64,000 nt of DNA from NCBI RefSeq assembly GCF_028993635.1, contig NZ_CP118631.1:1302001-1366000 (forward strand), in the 5' to 3' direction. Under the pieces are notes generated by a model. That model had not been told where the DNA came from. It did no database searches and saw nothing but the letters and a program-made list of their open reading frames with translations. This stretch comes from Mucilaginibacter sp. SJ. GTDB taxonomy: Bacteria > Bacteroidota > Bacteroidia > Sphingobacteriales > Sphingobacteriaceae. Below, piece after piece: positions 43,793 through 51,922 of the stretch (position 1 is the first letter of the stretch; each line of letters opens with the position of its first letter). A program made the position numbers and the translations under genes.

Positions 43793-46759
43793 TTATTTTT
43801 CCGTTATTACCGGATCATTATAAGGCTGTACCAATAGTTTCAGCTGATCCTTGCCCAGCAAGGCTGCGTCAAATTCAATCCTGATATCTTTTGATTCACC
43901 CTTCATTAGCGAAAAATAGTTATCATTCATTATTGCCGGCAGGATCTGTTCACCCGTGGTGGCTTTCGTTGCCTGTACACGAATGGCAAATGCAGCCGCC
44001 TTTGATGATGACGGGTTGCTGATCTTTGCATTCACATAATACTTGCCGTTAATTTGTTTTATGGTTGATGATACTTTAAGGTTAACCTTTGGCAGTTGGT
44101 TAAGGGCGGTAAAATCTGTGCGTTTATTGCCTCGCCAGTAAAAATTATCTGATACCAGTTTTCCGCTTTTATCAATCAATCTTAGTTTGATGAAATGAAC
44201 ATCCGTAAGACCGCTGCTTTTCGGCGCGCCGCCGTACACCTCAAAATCCCAAAGCGAGTAGCCCCAACCCGATCCACGCTGCAATCCATACATACGCACG
44301 TATCGGCCTTTTACTTCATCAAAGGTAACCTGTTGAACACCGACATGCCCATCGCCGCTTTCATAAACATCTTTCCAGCTTTTAGCATCGTCAGATACCT
44401 GGATCTTGAAAGCTTTACCGTATGCCTCCTCCCAGTTTAATTTCACGCCGTTTACTTCCTGCTCTTTACCCAAATCGACATAGATCCATTCGGCATCGCT
44501 GGAATTACTGGCCCACCTGCTTCCCGAATTGCCATCCGTTACAGAACCGGCCTCACCCATGGTGGTTGATGATGCAAATGCAGGTTTGTTTAGTGCCAAA
44601 TTTTCGGGGTTATCAGCAAAAGCCATGGTAAAGCAATTCAGCGCTGTATTCGATGGCGCATCGATAGTTTTTGACAGGCTGTATTGTTTTACGATCTGTC
44701 CATCACTATTATAAACATCCGCGTAAGCAGTGAGGTTGTTTTCGTCGGTACGGGTGGTGTTGATCACTTTAATGACATTATTTACCGGGTTCCATTGAAT
44801 ATGTACCGGTTCGCAGGCTTTTTTAGCTCCCCAGTAGGCACCGTTGAGGTCATAATAGTAATCATAGGTTTGCCACACCAATGAAGGATAGGCCGACTGG
44901 CTCATCCAGGTCATAATGCCCGATGCATCTTCCCAGATATTATCTTCCCAACCTTCGTACATGGCTTTATTGGTTTCGATGTTCAGCAGCTGAGCTTTGC
45001 GGCAATAATCCTCGATACCCGAAGCCGCACCGTAACGGTTTTTAATACCATCGTCGTACCTGTCGGGCCCGGCATTGCCTGCGGACGGGCCAAAGAAATG
45101 CAGGTTCCACATCTCGTTCCGCGGCCACCATTTATCTTTAGGCATAAATTTTTTAAAGCTGTCAAAATTGGTAAATACCGCTGTACCTATCTCGCTGCGA
45201 AGCCCCCAGCCCTGGTTACCGCCAAAGCCATTAGGAAAACGGCTGAAATACCAGCGCGGATCAAAGTTAGTCCACGGACCGCTGCCTGTTAAATTCCCCG
45301 CATGCGAGTTGGGTTGATAATACCTGTCGTTACCGTCATAGGCGCTGATATCTTCACGAAGCCAGTTACTTAGCGGAGGTAAAGGCTCGCCCTCATTATC
45401 ACCGCACCAAATGGCAATGGAAGGATGGTTCCTGAATCGTTTTATTTTTTCGATGGCGTTGGCATTGAAAGTATTTACGTCATTAGGCAGGTTAGGGATA
45501 GAGTTAAGCCAGAAATCATCCCAGATCATGATGCCGTATTTATCGCAGGCATCATAAAATTCTTCATCCGTGGTTGAGCCTATCCAGTTGCGGATGATGT
45601 TAAAATTCATCTCTTTGTGCAGGCGCACTTTAGTATCGTACTCGTCTCCCCGGCAACGTAACATATACTCGGCCATCCCCCAATTGCCGCCCTTTAAAAA
45701 TACTTTGGTGCCATTTACATACAAATGCAATACATGGCCCGCGGTATCATAGCTGTACTTTTTGATGCCGAACCGGATCTGTTTGCTGTCAGATACTTCA
45801 TCGCCCAGCTTCAGGCTTAAGTTACAGGTGTACAGGTTGGCATCGCCATAGCCATTGGGCCACCACAGTTTTGGGCCGTTGATCACCAACTGCGAAAAAT
45901 GTTTTGGGTCGATTTTTACCTCGGCATTGCTGTTAGCGCCCACAAATACCTTTTGAGTAAACTGGATATTTCCCGGATTAATAACACCAGTTAAGGTTCC
46001 TGTTTGAAAAGTATCGGTGCTGTTTTTCACCCCAACCGAAACCGATACTTCAGCCCGGGCCGTGGTAGGCACATCCGTACGAATCCAGGGATCATTAATG
46101 GTAAGGCTACCTGTGTTGCTCAGGTAAACATCATCGGTAATGCCGCTGTTGAGGCCTGGTACATAAGGCATCCAATCCCAACTGGCGCTGGGGATATATG
46201 TTGGACTGGCATAATTTACCAACGGGTTCGGCGGGCAATAAACCAAAACAGCCAGCGTATTTGCCCCCATTGTATTTACGAGTTTCGTCACATCATACAT
46301 GCCCCGCTGCATAAAACCGTCCAGGCCACCTATTTTCTTCCCGTTCAGGCAGATCCCGGCTTTGCGGTTAATACCTTTGAAATTAAGCCAGATTTTTTGT
46401 TTGGTGAAATTGGCGGGAGTATTAAACTCAGTACGGTACCAGAAATTGCGGTCGTACTTCTTTTTATCAACCTTATAAATATTATCGCCAAAATTGGGAT
46501 CCTTTTCCAAACCGGCTGCTACGTATGATGAAAATACAGTACCGGGTACAATAGCCTTTACCCAATCAGTAGCAGCGTAACCGCTTTTATAGATATCGAG
46601 GCTGTCGGCTCCCAGGTCGGTCTGGGCTTTTACTTTCCAGGTAATCTGTTTATAGGTGTTGTTGAGGTAAAAGATTTCCTGTGCTGATGCCGGGTTGAGC
46701 AGCAGCATCACCGAAGTAAGTAATAGAATTGACTTTTTTATTTTGTAAATATTGATCAT
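43793..46759 (-). CDS. GH2 glycosidase (beta-mannosidase / exo-glucosaminidase-like) with discoidin domain
   Basis: The 988-residue secreted protein (signal peptide to about residue 27) has a sugar-binding N-domain (FWYRTEFNTPANFTKQKIWL), the immunoglobulin-like domain, then a TIM barrel at about 330-650 with FLKGGNWGMAEYMLRC, NFNIIRNWIGSTTDEEFYDA, and the acid/base Glu in IAIWCGDNEGEPLPPL; SEIGTAVF is the likely nucleophile region. Around residues 705-825 a F5/8-type (discoidin, CBM32-like) domain is inserted (NLALNKPAFASST, AEWIYVDLGKEQEVNGVKLN), followed by an Ig-like C-terminus. GNWGM and WCGDNEG point to beta-mannosidase or exo-beta-glucosaminidase rather than beta-galactosidase; the sugar is unsettled. 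Confidence 0.87.
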   Translation of the reverse strand: MINIYKIKKSILLLTSVMLLLNPASAQEIFYLNNTYKQITWKVKAQTDLGADSLDIYKSGYAATDWVKAIVPGTVFSSYVAAGLEKDPNFGDNIYKVDKKKYDRNFWYRTEFNTPANFTKQKIWLNFKGINRKAGICLNGKKIGGLDGFMQRGMYDVTKLVNTMGANTLAVLVYCPPNPLVNYASPTYIPSASWDWMPYVPGLNSGITDDVYLSNTGSLTINDPWIRTDVPTTARAEVSVSVGVKNSTDTFQTGTLTGVINPGNIQFTQKVFVGANSNAEVKIDPKHFSQLVINGPKLWWPNGYGDANLYTCNLSLKLGDEVSDSKQIRFGIKKYSYDTAGHVLHLYVNGTKVFLKGGNWGMAEYMLRCRGDEYDTKVRLHKEMNFNIIRNWIGSTTDEEFYDACDKYGIMIWDDFWLNSIPNLPNDVNTFNANAIEKIKRFRNHPSIAIWCGDNEGEPLPPLSNWLREDISAYDGNDRYYQPNSHAGNLTGSGPWTNFDPRWYFSRFPNGFGGNQGWGLRSEIGTAVFTNFDSFKKFMPKDKWWPRNEMWNLHFFGPSAGNAGPDRYDDGIKNRYGAASGIEDYCRKAQLLNIETNKAMYEGWEDNIWEDASGIMTWMSQSAYPSLVWQTYDYYYDLNGAYWGAKKACEPVHIQWNPVNNVIKVINTTRTDENNLTAYADVYNSDGQIVKQYSLSKTIDAPSNTALNCFTMAFADNPENLALNKPAFASSTTMGEAGSVTDGNSGSRWASNSSDAEWIYVDLGKEQEVNGVKLNWEEAYGKAFKIQVSDDAKSWKDVYESGDGHVGVQQVTFDEVKGRYVRMYGLQRGSGWGYSLWDFEVYGGAPKSSGLTDVHFIKLRLIDKSGKLVSDNFYWRGNKRTDFTALNQLPKVNLKVSSTIKQINGKYYVNAKISNPSSSKAAAFAIRVQATKATTGEQILPAIMNDNYFSLMKGESKDIRIEFDAALLGKDQLKLLVQPYNDPVITEK

Positions 46760-46775
46760 AAAATCGTTTTAGCAA
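46758..46775 (-). promoter_or_regulatory. LacI-type operator at the GH2 start codon
   Basis: In gene direction TTGCTAAAACGATTTTAT, an exact fit to the locus consensus; its last bases overlap the ATG at 46757-46759. AACATTTG just upstream is one change from the -7 consensus, so binding would sit over the start of transcription and block it. Confidence 0.7.
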
Positions 46776-46801
46776 ATGTTCTAATAATTCTTAAAGTAAA
46801 C

Positions 46802-47024
46802 CGTCATTGCGAGGAACGAAGCAATCCCAAACTGTACAGGGCGGACCTGCTAATCGGGATTGCCTCGTTCCTACCCATGACAACTTAAAACGGGTGTCAT
46901 GCTGAGCCTGTCGAAGCATGGTGGGTAGGCCTCTGCGCGCGAGTCTTCGACAGGCTCAGACTGACAGGCCCTTTTTTGTCATTTCACCTTCAGAGGACTC
47001 CGGATTTAAACACTCGCAATGACG
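46802..47024. repeat. Composite intergenic repeat: inverted copy of the 31-kb hairpin element plus a second hairpin family
   Basis: 46870-47020, read on the minus strand, matches 31029-31200 closely: GAGTGTTTAAAT, CCTCTGAAGGTGAAATGACA, CAGTCTGAGCCTGTCGAAGA, CTCGCGCGCAGAGGCC, ACCATGCTTCGACAGGCTCA. The rest, 46802-46883, is a different hairpin: CGTCATTGCGAGGAACGAAG with CAATCCC, complementary to GGGATTG and CCTCGTTCC further on. It fills most of the gap between the GH92 stop and the GH2 start. Confidence 0.85.
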
Positions 47025-47048
47025 TTTTCCATATTCTTCTTAATTTTG

Positions 47049-49325
47049 TTATTGAGCTTTTGAAAGCGAGAACGGTCTGTCTTCAAGCGCTACGCCTCGG
47101 GTCACAGCTGGTTTGTCGCCCATTTCAAAATGCAGTACACCGCCGTTCATAATATCGGCCTGGGTGATCCAGTTATGGGTATAAGGTCGGCCATTAAGCG
47201 TCGCCGACTGGATATACACGTTCTCCTTGTTGTTATTGTTAGCTTCTATCACGAACTTTTTGCCATTTTCCAAGGCGATGGTCATCTTTTTAAATAGCGG
47301 ACTGCCAATTACATACTGATCAGTACCGGGACATACACTGTAAAAACCGGCAGCGCTCAGTACAAACCAAGATGACATCTGGCCTTCATCCTCATCGCCG
47401 GGGTAACCGTTTTCGCCGGCGTTATACATCTTATCCATCACACTGCGCAAATGTTGCTGCGCCTTCCATGGCTGGCCGGCATAGTTGTACATATAAAGCA
47501 AGTGATGGATAGGCTCGTTGCCCTGCGCGTACTGCCCCATTTTAAATTCGGCCATCTCCGTCATTTCGTGAATCACCTGTCCGTACCCTCCTACTTTGAT
47601 GGTTCCCGGCTCAGTAAATACCGAATCGATCTTAGCAGTAAAATTCTTCTCTCCGCCCATCAGGTTGATCAAACCCTGCGTATCCTGGAAAACAGACCAG
47701 GTCCAGTGCCAGGCATTACCTTCGGTATAGGGGCCACCCCAATCCATGGGGTCAAAAGGTTCAATCCAATTACCTTGCGAATCTTTCGCGCGCATGAAAC
47801 GGGTTTTGGTATCAAACAGGTTTTTATAATTGTACATCTGCCGGGCAAAAACATCTTCATAAAATTTATTGCCGGTGAGTTTAGCCAGTTGATATCCGCA
47901 AAAATCATCGTATGCAAACTCCAGCGTCCAGGCAGTTGAACCAAGGGTTTGCGGTGTAAAAGGCACATAACCATTGGCATAATATTCTTTCCAGCCCGGG
48001 CGACCATTGGCACTCCCCCACGGGCCTTTATTGGTTGCTTCATGATAGTAAGCCTCCAGTGCCTTTTTGGGGTCGAAGGTGCGGATCCCTTTTACCCATG
48101 CATCGGTTAATAGAGAGATGGCATGATTACCCAGCATTCCTCCCGTTTCACCCGGGAACGACCAGGCCGGCAACCAGCCGCATTGTTGTTGTGCATCAAG
48201 CAGCGCATTTACAAGCTGGCCTTCCATCTTGGGGTGCAACACCGTATTGAGCGGAAATTGGGCACGGAAAGTATCCCAAAAACCATTATCGGTATACATA
48301 TAACCATCATGTACCTTGCCATCGTAAGGGCTATAATAGTATGGCTTTCCATCTTTATTATATTCAAAAAACTGGTGAGAGAATAGATTGGCGTGATACA
48401 TGCAGGAATAAAAAGTTGCCTTCTGATCTTCAGTAGCCCCCTCAATGGCTATACGGCCAAGTAACTGGTTCCATACTTTATCAGCAGCTTTCCGGGTATC
48501 ATCAAATGATTTGTATTTACCCAGTTCAGTTGTCAAAGTAAGTTCGGCTTGCTCCGGGCTGATATAGGACGAAGCTACTTTGGCTTGTACCGTTTCGCCA
48601 TCTTTAAATTTGATATAGGCCCCGATACCTTCGCCCTCTGCCGATCCGTTCTTTTCCGAAAAGGTATTCTTTTTATTTTCCCATGTGCCGTAATCGGTAA
48701 AGGGTTTATCAAAAATAATGACAAAGTAGTTCCGGAAATCTTTAGGGGCCCAGCGGCAGTTGTTTACGTAGCCTGTTATCTTTCGCTCGGCCGGGATAAT
48801 TTTTACCCCGCTCATTTTAGTGTAGCCATCTAAAACAAGATAAGAGGCTTTACCCTTCGGGAACGAAAACCTCAGGTGCGCTCCCCGTTCGGTCGGCGAC
48901 ATTTCGGTTGTAATATTATTATCAAGTTTTACCTTATAGTAACCTGGTTGCGCTATCTCGTTATCGTGGCTAAATGATGCCGCCCGTCCGTCTTCATTAA
49001 CAACAAGTTTCCCGGCAACCGGCATGAGCGAAAACACCGCATAATCGTTAACCCACGAACTGCACTGGTGCGATTGCTGAAAACCGTGGATAGTATGCTC
49101 AAAATACTGGTATTTCCATCCATCGCCGTTTTTGCCGGTTTGCGCCGTCCAGGTGTTCATGCCGAAAGGCAGCGAAGTAGCCGGATAGGTGTTACCGTAC
49201 GAAAACTCATATTTGGTATTAGTACCCTGCCGGGTATTCACATACTTAACAAGATTAGCCTCCTGCGCAAACAGGTTTCCGGCATACATAAGCGCAACTG
49301 CGCAAATAAGCGAACGTATTTTCAT
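47049..49325 (-). CDS. GH92 family alpha-mannosidase, secreted
   Basis: The 758-residue protein has a signal peptide (cleavage near NLFAQ) and the GH92 two-domain structure. The N-terminal part has LVKYVNTRQGTNTKYEFSYG, TYPATSLPFGMNTWTAQTGK and HTIHGFQQSHQCSSWVNDYA; the catalytic (alpha/alpha)6 part has DNGFWDTFRAQFPLNTVLHP, GWLPAWSFPGETGGMLGNHA, TEGNAWHWTWSVFQDTQGLI and the signature GYPGDEDEGQMSSWFVLSAA, GFYSVCPGTDQYVIGSPLFK. GH92 enzymes are calcium-dependent exo-alpha-mannosidases with varying linkage preference. It has its own promoter with operator upstream. Confidence 0.95.
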   Translation of the reverse strand: MKIRSLICAVALMYAGNLFAQEANLVKYVNTRQGTNTKYEFSYGNTYPATSLPFGMNTWTAQTGKNGDGWKYQYFEHTIHGFQQSHQCSSWVNDYAVFSLMPVAGKLVVNEDGRAASFSHDNEIAQPGYYKVKLDNNITTEMSPTERGAHLRFSFPKGKASYLVLDGYTKMSGVKIIPAERKITGYVNNCRWAPKDFRNYFVIIFDKPFTDYGTWENKKNTFSEKNGSAEGEGIGAYIKFKDGETVQAKVASSYISPEQAELTLTTELGKYKSFDDTRKAADKVWNQLLGRIAIEGATEDQKATFYSCMYHANLFSHQFFEYNKDGKPYYYSPYDGKVHDGYMYTDNGFWDTFRAQFPLNTVLHPKMEGQLVNALLDAQQQCGWLPAWSFPGETGGMLGNHAISLLTDAWVKGIRTFDPKKALEAYYHEATNKGPWGSANGRPGWKEYYANGYVPFTPQTLGSTAWTLEFAYDDFCGYQLAKLTGNKFYEDVFARQMYNYKNLFDTKTRFMRAKDSQGNWIEPFDPMDWGGPYTEGNAWHWTWSVFQDTQGLINLMGGEKNFTAKIDSVFTEPGTIKVGGYGQVIHEMTEMAEFKMGQYAQGNEPIHHLLYMYNYAGQPWKAQQHLRSVMDKMYNAGENGYPGDEDEGQMSSWFVLSAAGFYSVCPGTDQYVIGSPLFKKMTIALENGKKFVIEANNNNKENVYIQSATLNGRPYTHNWITQADIMNGGVLHFEMGDKPAVTRGVALEDRPFSLSKAQ

Positions 49326-49374
49326 TGGGTTATAATGGTATCAGAGGCAGATTGTAGAATAATTAGCCTCCGAA

Positions 49375-49403
49375 CAAAATTAAAAATTAAATCGATTTAG
49401 CAA
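49375..49403 (-). promoter_or_regulatory. GH92 promoter with LacI-type operator
   Basis: In gene direction TTGCTAAATCGATTTAAT at 49386-49403, then TAATTTTG at 49375-49382. The motif's own TTG is spaced 18 bp from the TANNTTTG box, so the operator includes the -33 element and fills the spacer. This is the clearest promoter of the locus, about 50 bp before the start codon. Confidence 0.8.
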
Positions 49404-49465
49404 GGTAATATTTTTATGTTCTTTAAACAGAAAAGCTTCGTCGAAAAAGTTCTTTAGAACATTGC

Positions 49466-50656
49466 TTATTCAAACTTTACCCTGATAAACCTTGGGCGGT
49501 AGAGGTTTGGATATTTTTTCAGATCGTTTAAAAAATCAACGGAGTTAATGTTGTAGCTGATCAGCAGTTCACCGGGCTTTGATAAGCTTGGATGCGCCTT
49601 GGCATTATAAACTACAAACGTTTTGGCGATAAGATCAGGCTTGCAATCCCATAATTTAACGATCGGGCCAAACGGGCCTACCGGGCTTGCACCTATCCGC
49701 ATCCCTACCGATGTGGTCATCCCCCTTACCTGGAATATCAGCGCGTAACGACCATCCGGCAGCGGACTAAAACTTAACTCATTTGATACGCTGCTTGTTA
49801 CATTGGCAACCTGTTCCATATCGGCAACCCAGGCTTTACCATTATAGAAAGTCCACTTGCTGTAATCTTCAAAATCCCCCGGCAGTACACGGGCAACCAT
49901 CAGGTGCTTGGCCATGCCACGTACCCCATAAACGTAAATATAACCATCGGGCTTTGGCGCACCGGCTTCTTTAGTATTTACATAAATGCCGGCGCCAAAC
50001 GAACCGCTTTCCCCTTTCTGATCTACCAGGTAAAAGGGTGTATCCATTTGTTTCATGTCCTTATAAGGAGGTTTGCTGTTTGCCGGGATCTTGATGAGCG
50101 TGTTGCCAACTTCCCTGAAACCAAATGCTTCGTTGCTTACGTTATGTACCCTGTAACCAAAAATATAGATATTGTTATTCAATGCCTGGTTTACAAAGCC
50201 ATCGCCAAGCCAGTAGTAATCTGTAGCTCCTGTTTTAGGTGTATGGGGGATAAAAATAGACTCCGGTTTTCCTTTGGCGTTTTTATCCCAGTAAAACTTC
50301 ATCTGTTTATCCAAAGGCTCATTGCCTTTTAGTTCAGCTACGGCATTGTGGATCATGATGGCCCCCGGAGCCATAGTGTTATCACGCACCGCTCCTATCA
50401 TGCTATCGCTGAAAATAAAAAGCACTTTATCGTTATGTTTTGCCTGGCCGGTCTCCTTCCCATTCAAAGGAATAGTATAAATACCATCGCCCCCAAACCA
50501 GCCTGAATCACGCTTTAACAGGGCCGACCATTCCGGTGCGGCCTCTACCTTAAATTTAATATCGGTAAGATTAACGGTATCAGCTTTTTGCGCAAAGGCT
50601 CTATTGGTTAAAACCAGGCTCAAACAAGCTAAACAAACAAGGGTAATTTTCTTCAT
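49466..50656 (-). CDS. Secreted beta-propeller-like protein, DUF5005/DUF4185-related
   Basis: The ATG at 50656 gives 396 residues with a signal peptide (MKKITLVCLACLSLVLTNRA, then FAQ) and is preferred to an upstream ATG at 50719 that would lie inside the Lgt-like gene. The body has repeated propeller-like blades: SGWFGGDGIYTIPLNGK, KVLFIFSDSMIGAVRDN, YWLGDGFVNQALNNNIYIFG, GYIYVYGVRGMAKHLMVARV, RYALIFQVRGMTTSVGMRIG. The first two resemble DUF5005 and DUF4185, the latter containing GH183 D-arabinanases. A glycosidase role is plausible but not shown. It follows the Lgt-like gene by 10 bp. Confidence 0.65.
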   Translation of the reverse strand: MKKITLVCLACLSLVLTNRAFAQKADTVNLTDIKFKVEAAPEWSALLKRDSGWFGGDGIYTIPLNGKETGQAKHNDKVLFIFSDSMIGAVRDNTMAPGAIMIHNAVAELKGNEPLDKQMKFYWDKNAKGKPESIFIPHTPKTGATDYYWLGDGFVNQALNNNIYIFGYRVHNVSNEAFGFREVGNTLIKIPANSKPPYKDMKQMDTPFYLVDQKGESGSFGAGIYVNTKEAGAPKPDGYIYVYGVRGMAKHLMVARVLPGDFEDYSKWTFYNGKAWVADMEQVANVTSSVSNELSFSPLPDGRYALIFQVRGMTTSVGMRIGASPVGPFGPIVKLWDCKPDLIAKTFVVYNAKAHPSLSKPGELLISYNINSVDFLNDLKKYPNLYRPRFIRVKFE

Positions 50657-50666
50657 TAAATAATAT

Positions 50667-51839
50667 TTATACAGGTAAATGTTTATGATGATGGCTTTTG
50701 TGTTTAGCAAACAGCACAATAAAGCCTGTTAACCCTCCCATCAGCATTAAAAAGCCAATGAAGCCGGCCTGGGTAAATGGTAAACCTAAAAAATGATAAA
50801 CCGGGTTTATCCGGATCTGCTCTATCAAAAAACGTTCGGTACCGTTGAGCACAAGGTAAAGGAAAAACATAAAACCGGGTGTAACTATCCGTTTACGAAA
50901 AACCCACATCAGCCAAAACATACCAATGCAAAGTGCAGCCTCATAAAACGGCGTGGGGTATACCGGGTTAGCCAGTTGATTGCAATAGTTACCCAGGCAA
51001 CCGGGCAGCAGTGTACCGGCATTGATAGCATTATGCGGATAATTGAACGCCCACATCCAATCGGGCAGCCAGCTTAAAAAACCGGGTTGTAGATGTGCGT
51101 TAACCTTACCCCAATCACCGTCGCCCGCCAGCTGGCAACCAATACGACCAATGCCATACGCCAGCATCATGCCCGGCGAACCGATATCGGCAAGGTGGAC
51201 CAGCTTCATGTTATGCCGGTGGCCGATATAAAGATATGTCAGCGCGCCAAAGATCAAGCCTCCATAATAAGCAAACCCATTGGCAGAAAATATAGTACCC
51301 AGCGGATCATATCTCAACCTGCCAAAATGCTCAACGATATCAAAAAGCTTGGCGCCTATGAAACCAAAAAATCCAACACTAAAAACAATCAGCCCCATTA
51401 ATTGATAAGGGTGTACAGTATATTCGGTTGTTTGCGGTTTAGGCAATGCAAATTTCTTTCGATCGCGGTAAATCCAAAAGGCAAATGCACCGCCAATAAG
51501 TACGCCTGCTGTTAAATTTCCCTGCAATGAAAGAATATATGCCCGCGGGTTTGCAGCAAAAACCTGGTAATTAAAAACGGCTCCAAAAAGTTTAAAGCCA
51601 AATAAAAAACCGGGTAAAAAATTAATGATCATTTCAGTTGCCGAAGCGGGTTTTCCGATGATTACCTTCCGCTTAAATGCACTGATCTTTCCAATGGCTT
51701 CATATCTTTTAAATTCTGACGTAAACACTATGTAGGCAAATAGAAAGGCGAGTGCAATAAAAAAACCAAGCGTTTGGATAGGAAATCCAATCCGAATATG
51801 GAAGAGATAATATATCAGATCGCCGATGGTTGGAAACAT
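50667..51839 (-). CDS. Lgt-like prolipoprotein diacylglyceryl transferase paralog
   Basis: The 390-residue protein is a polytopic membrane protein with Lgt features: FSANGFAYYGGLIFGALTYL near the conserved substrate region, MMLAYGIGRIGCQLAGDGDW in the position of the GRxGNFxNxE signature, and PVYPTPFYEAALCIGMFWLM, then GTERFLIEQIRINP. The signature Asn/Glu residues are replaced by GCQLAGDGDWG, a form found in some Bacteroidota paralogs. Canonical Lgt adds diacylglycerol to the lipobox Cys of prolipoproteins. An N-terminal extension of about 100 residues (KISAFKRKVIIGKP) is longer than usual. It lies in the sugar locus after the SusC terminator. Confidence 0.8.
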   Translation of the reverse strand: MFPTIGDLIYYLFHIRIGFPIQTLGFFIALAFLFAYIVFTSEFKRYEAIGKISAFKRKVIIGKPASATEMIINFLPGFLFGFKLFGAVFNYQVFAANPRAYILSLQGNLTAGVLIGGAFAFWIYRDRKKFALPKPQTTEYTVHPYQLMGLIVFSVGFFGFIGAKLFDIVEHFGRLRYDPLGTIFSANGFAYYGGLIFGALTYLYIGHRHNMKLVHLADIGSPGMMLAYGIGRIGCQLAGDGDWGKVNAHLQPGFLSWLPDWMWAFNYPHNAINAGTLLPGCLGNYCNQLANPVYPTPFYEAALCIGMFWLMWVFRKRIVTPGFMFFLYLVLNGTERFLIEQIRINPVYHFLGLPFTQAGFIGFLMLMGGLTGFIVLFAKHKSHHHKHLPV

Positions 51840-51868
51840 ATCCTAATTTAAAATTTATCTGCCAAATC

Positions 51869-51904
51869 AAAAAAGGAAGCCGGCACCGCACCGCCGGCTC
51901 CTTA
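51869..51904 (-). terminator. Rho-independent terminator after the distal SusC gene
   Basis: AAGGAAGCCGGC and GCCGGCTCCTT form a GC-rich stem with one bulge; on the minus strand a TTTTTT run follows. It closes the Sus operon before the Lgt-like gene. Confidence 0.85.
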
Positions 51905-51922
51905 TGGTTTATCTATTGGTTT

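Noticed and set aside
46004..46528. 174-residue plus-strand open frame
   Set aside because: It is antisense to the conserved GH2 N-domain; its protein resembles nothing and has the composition of a shadow frame.
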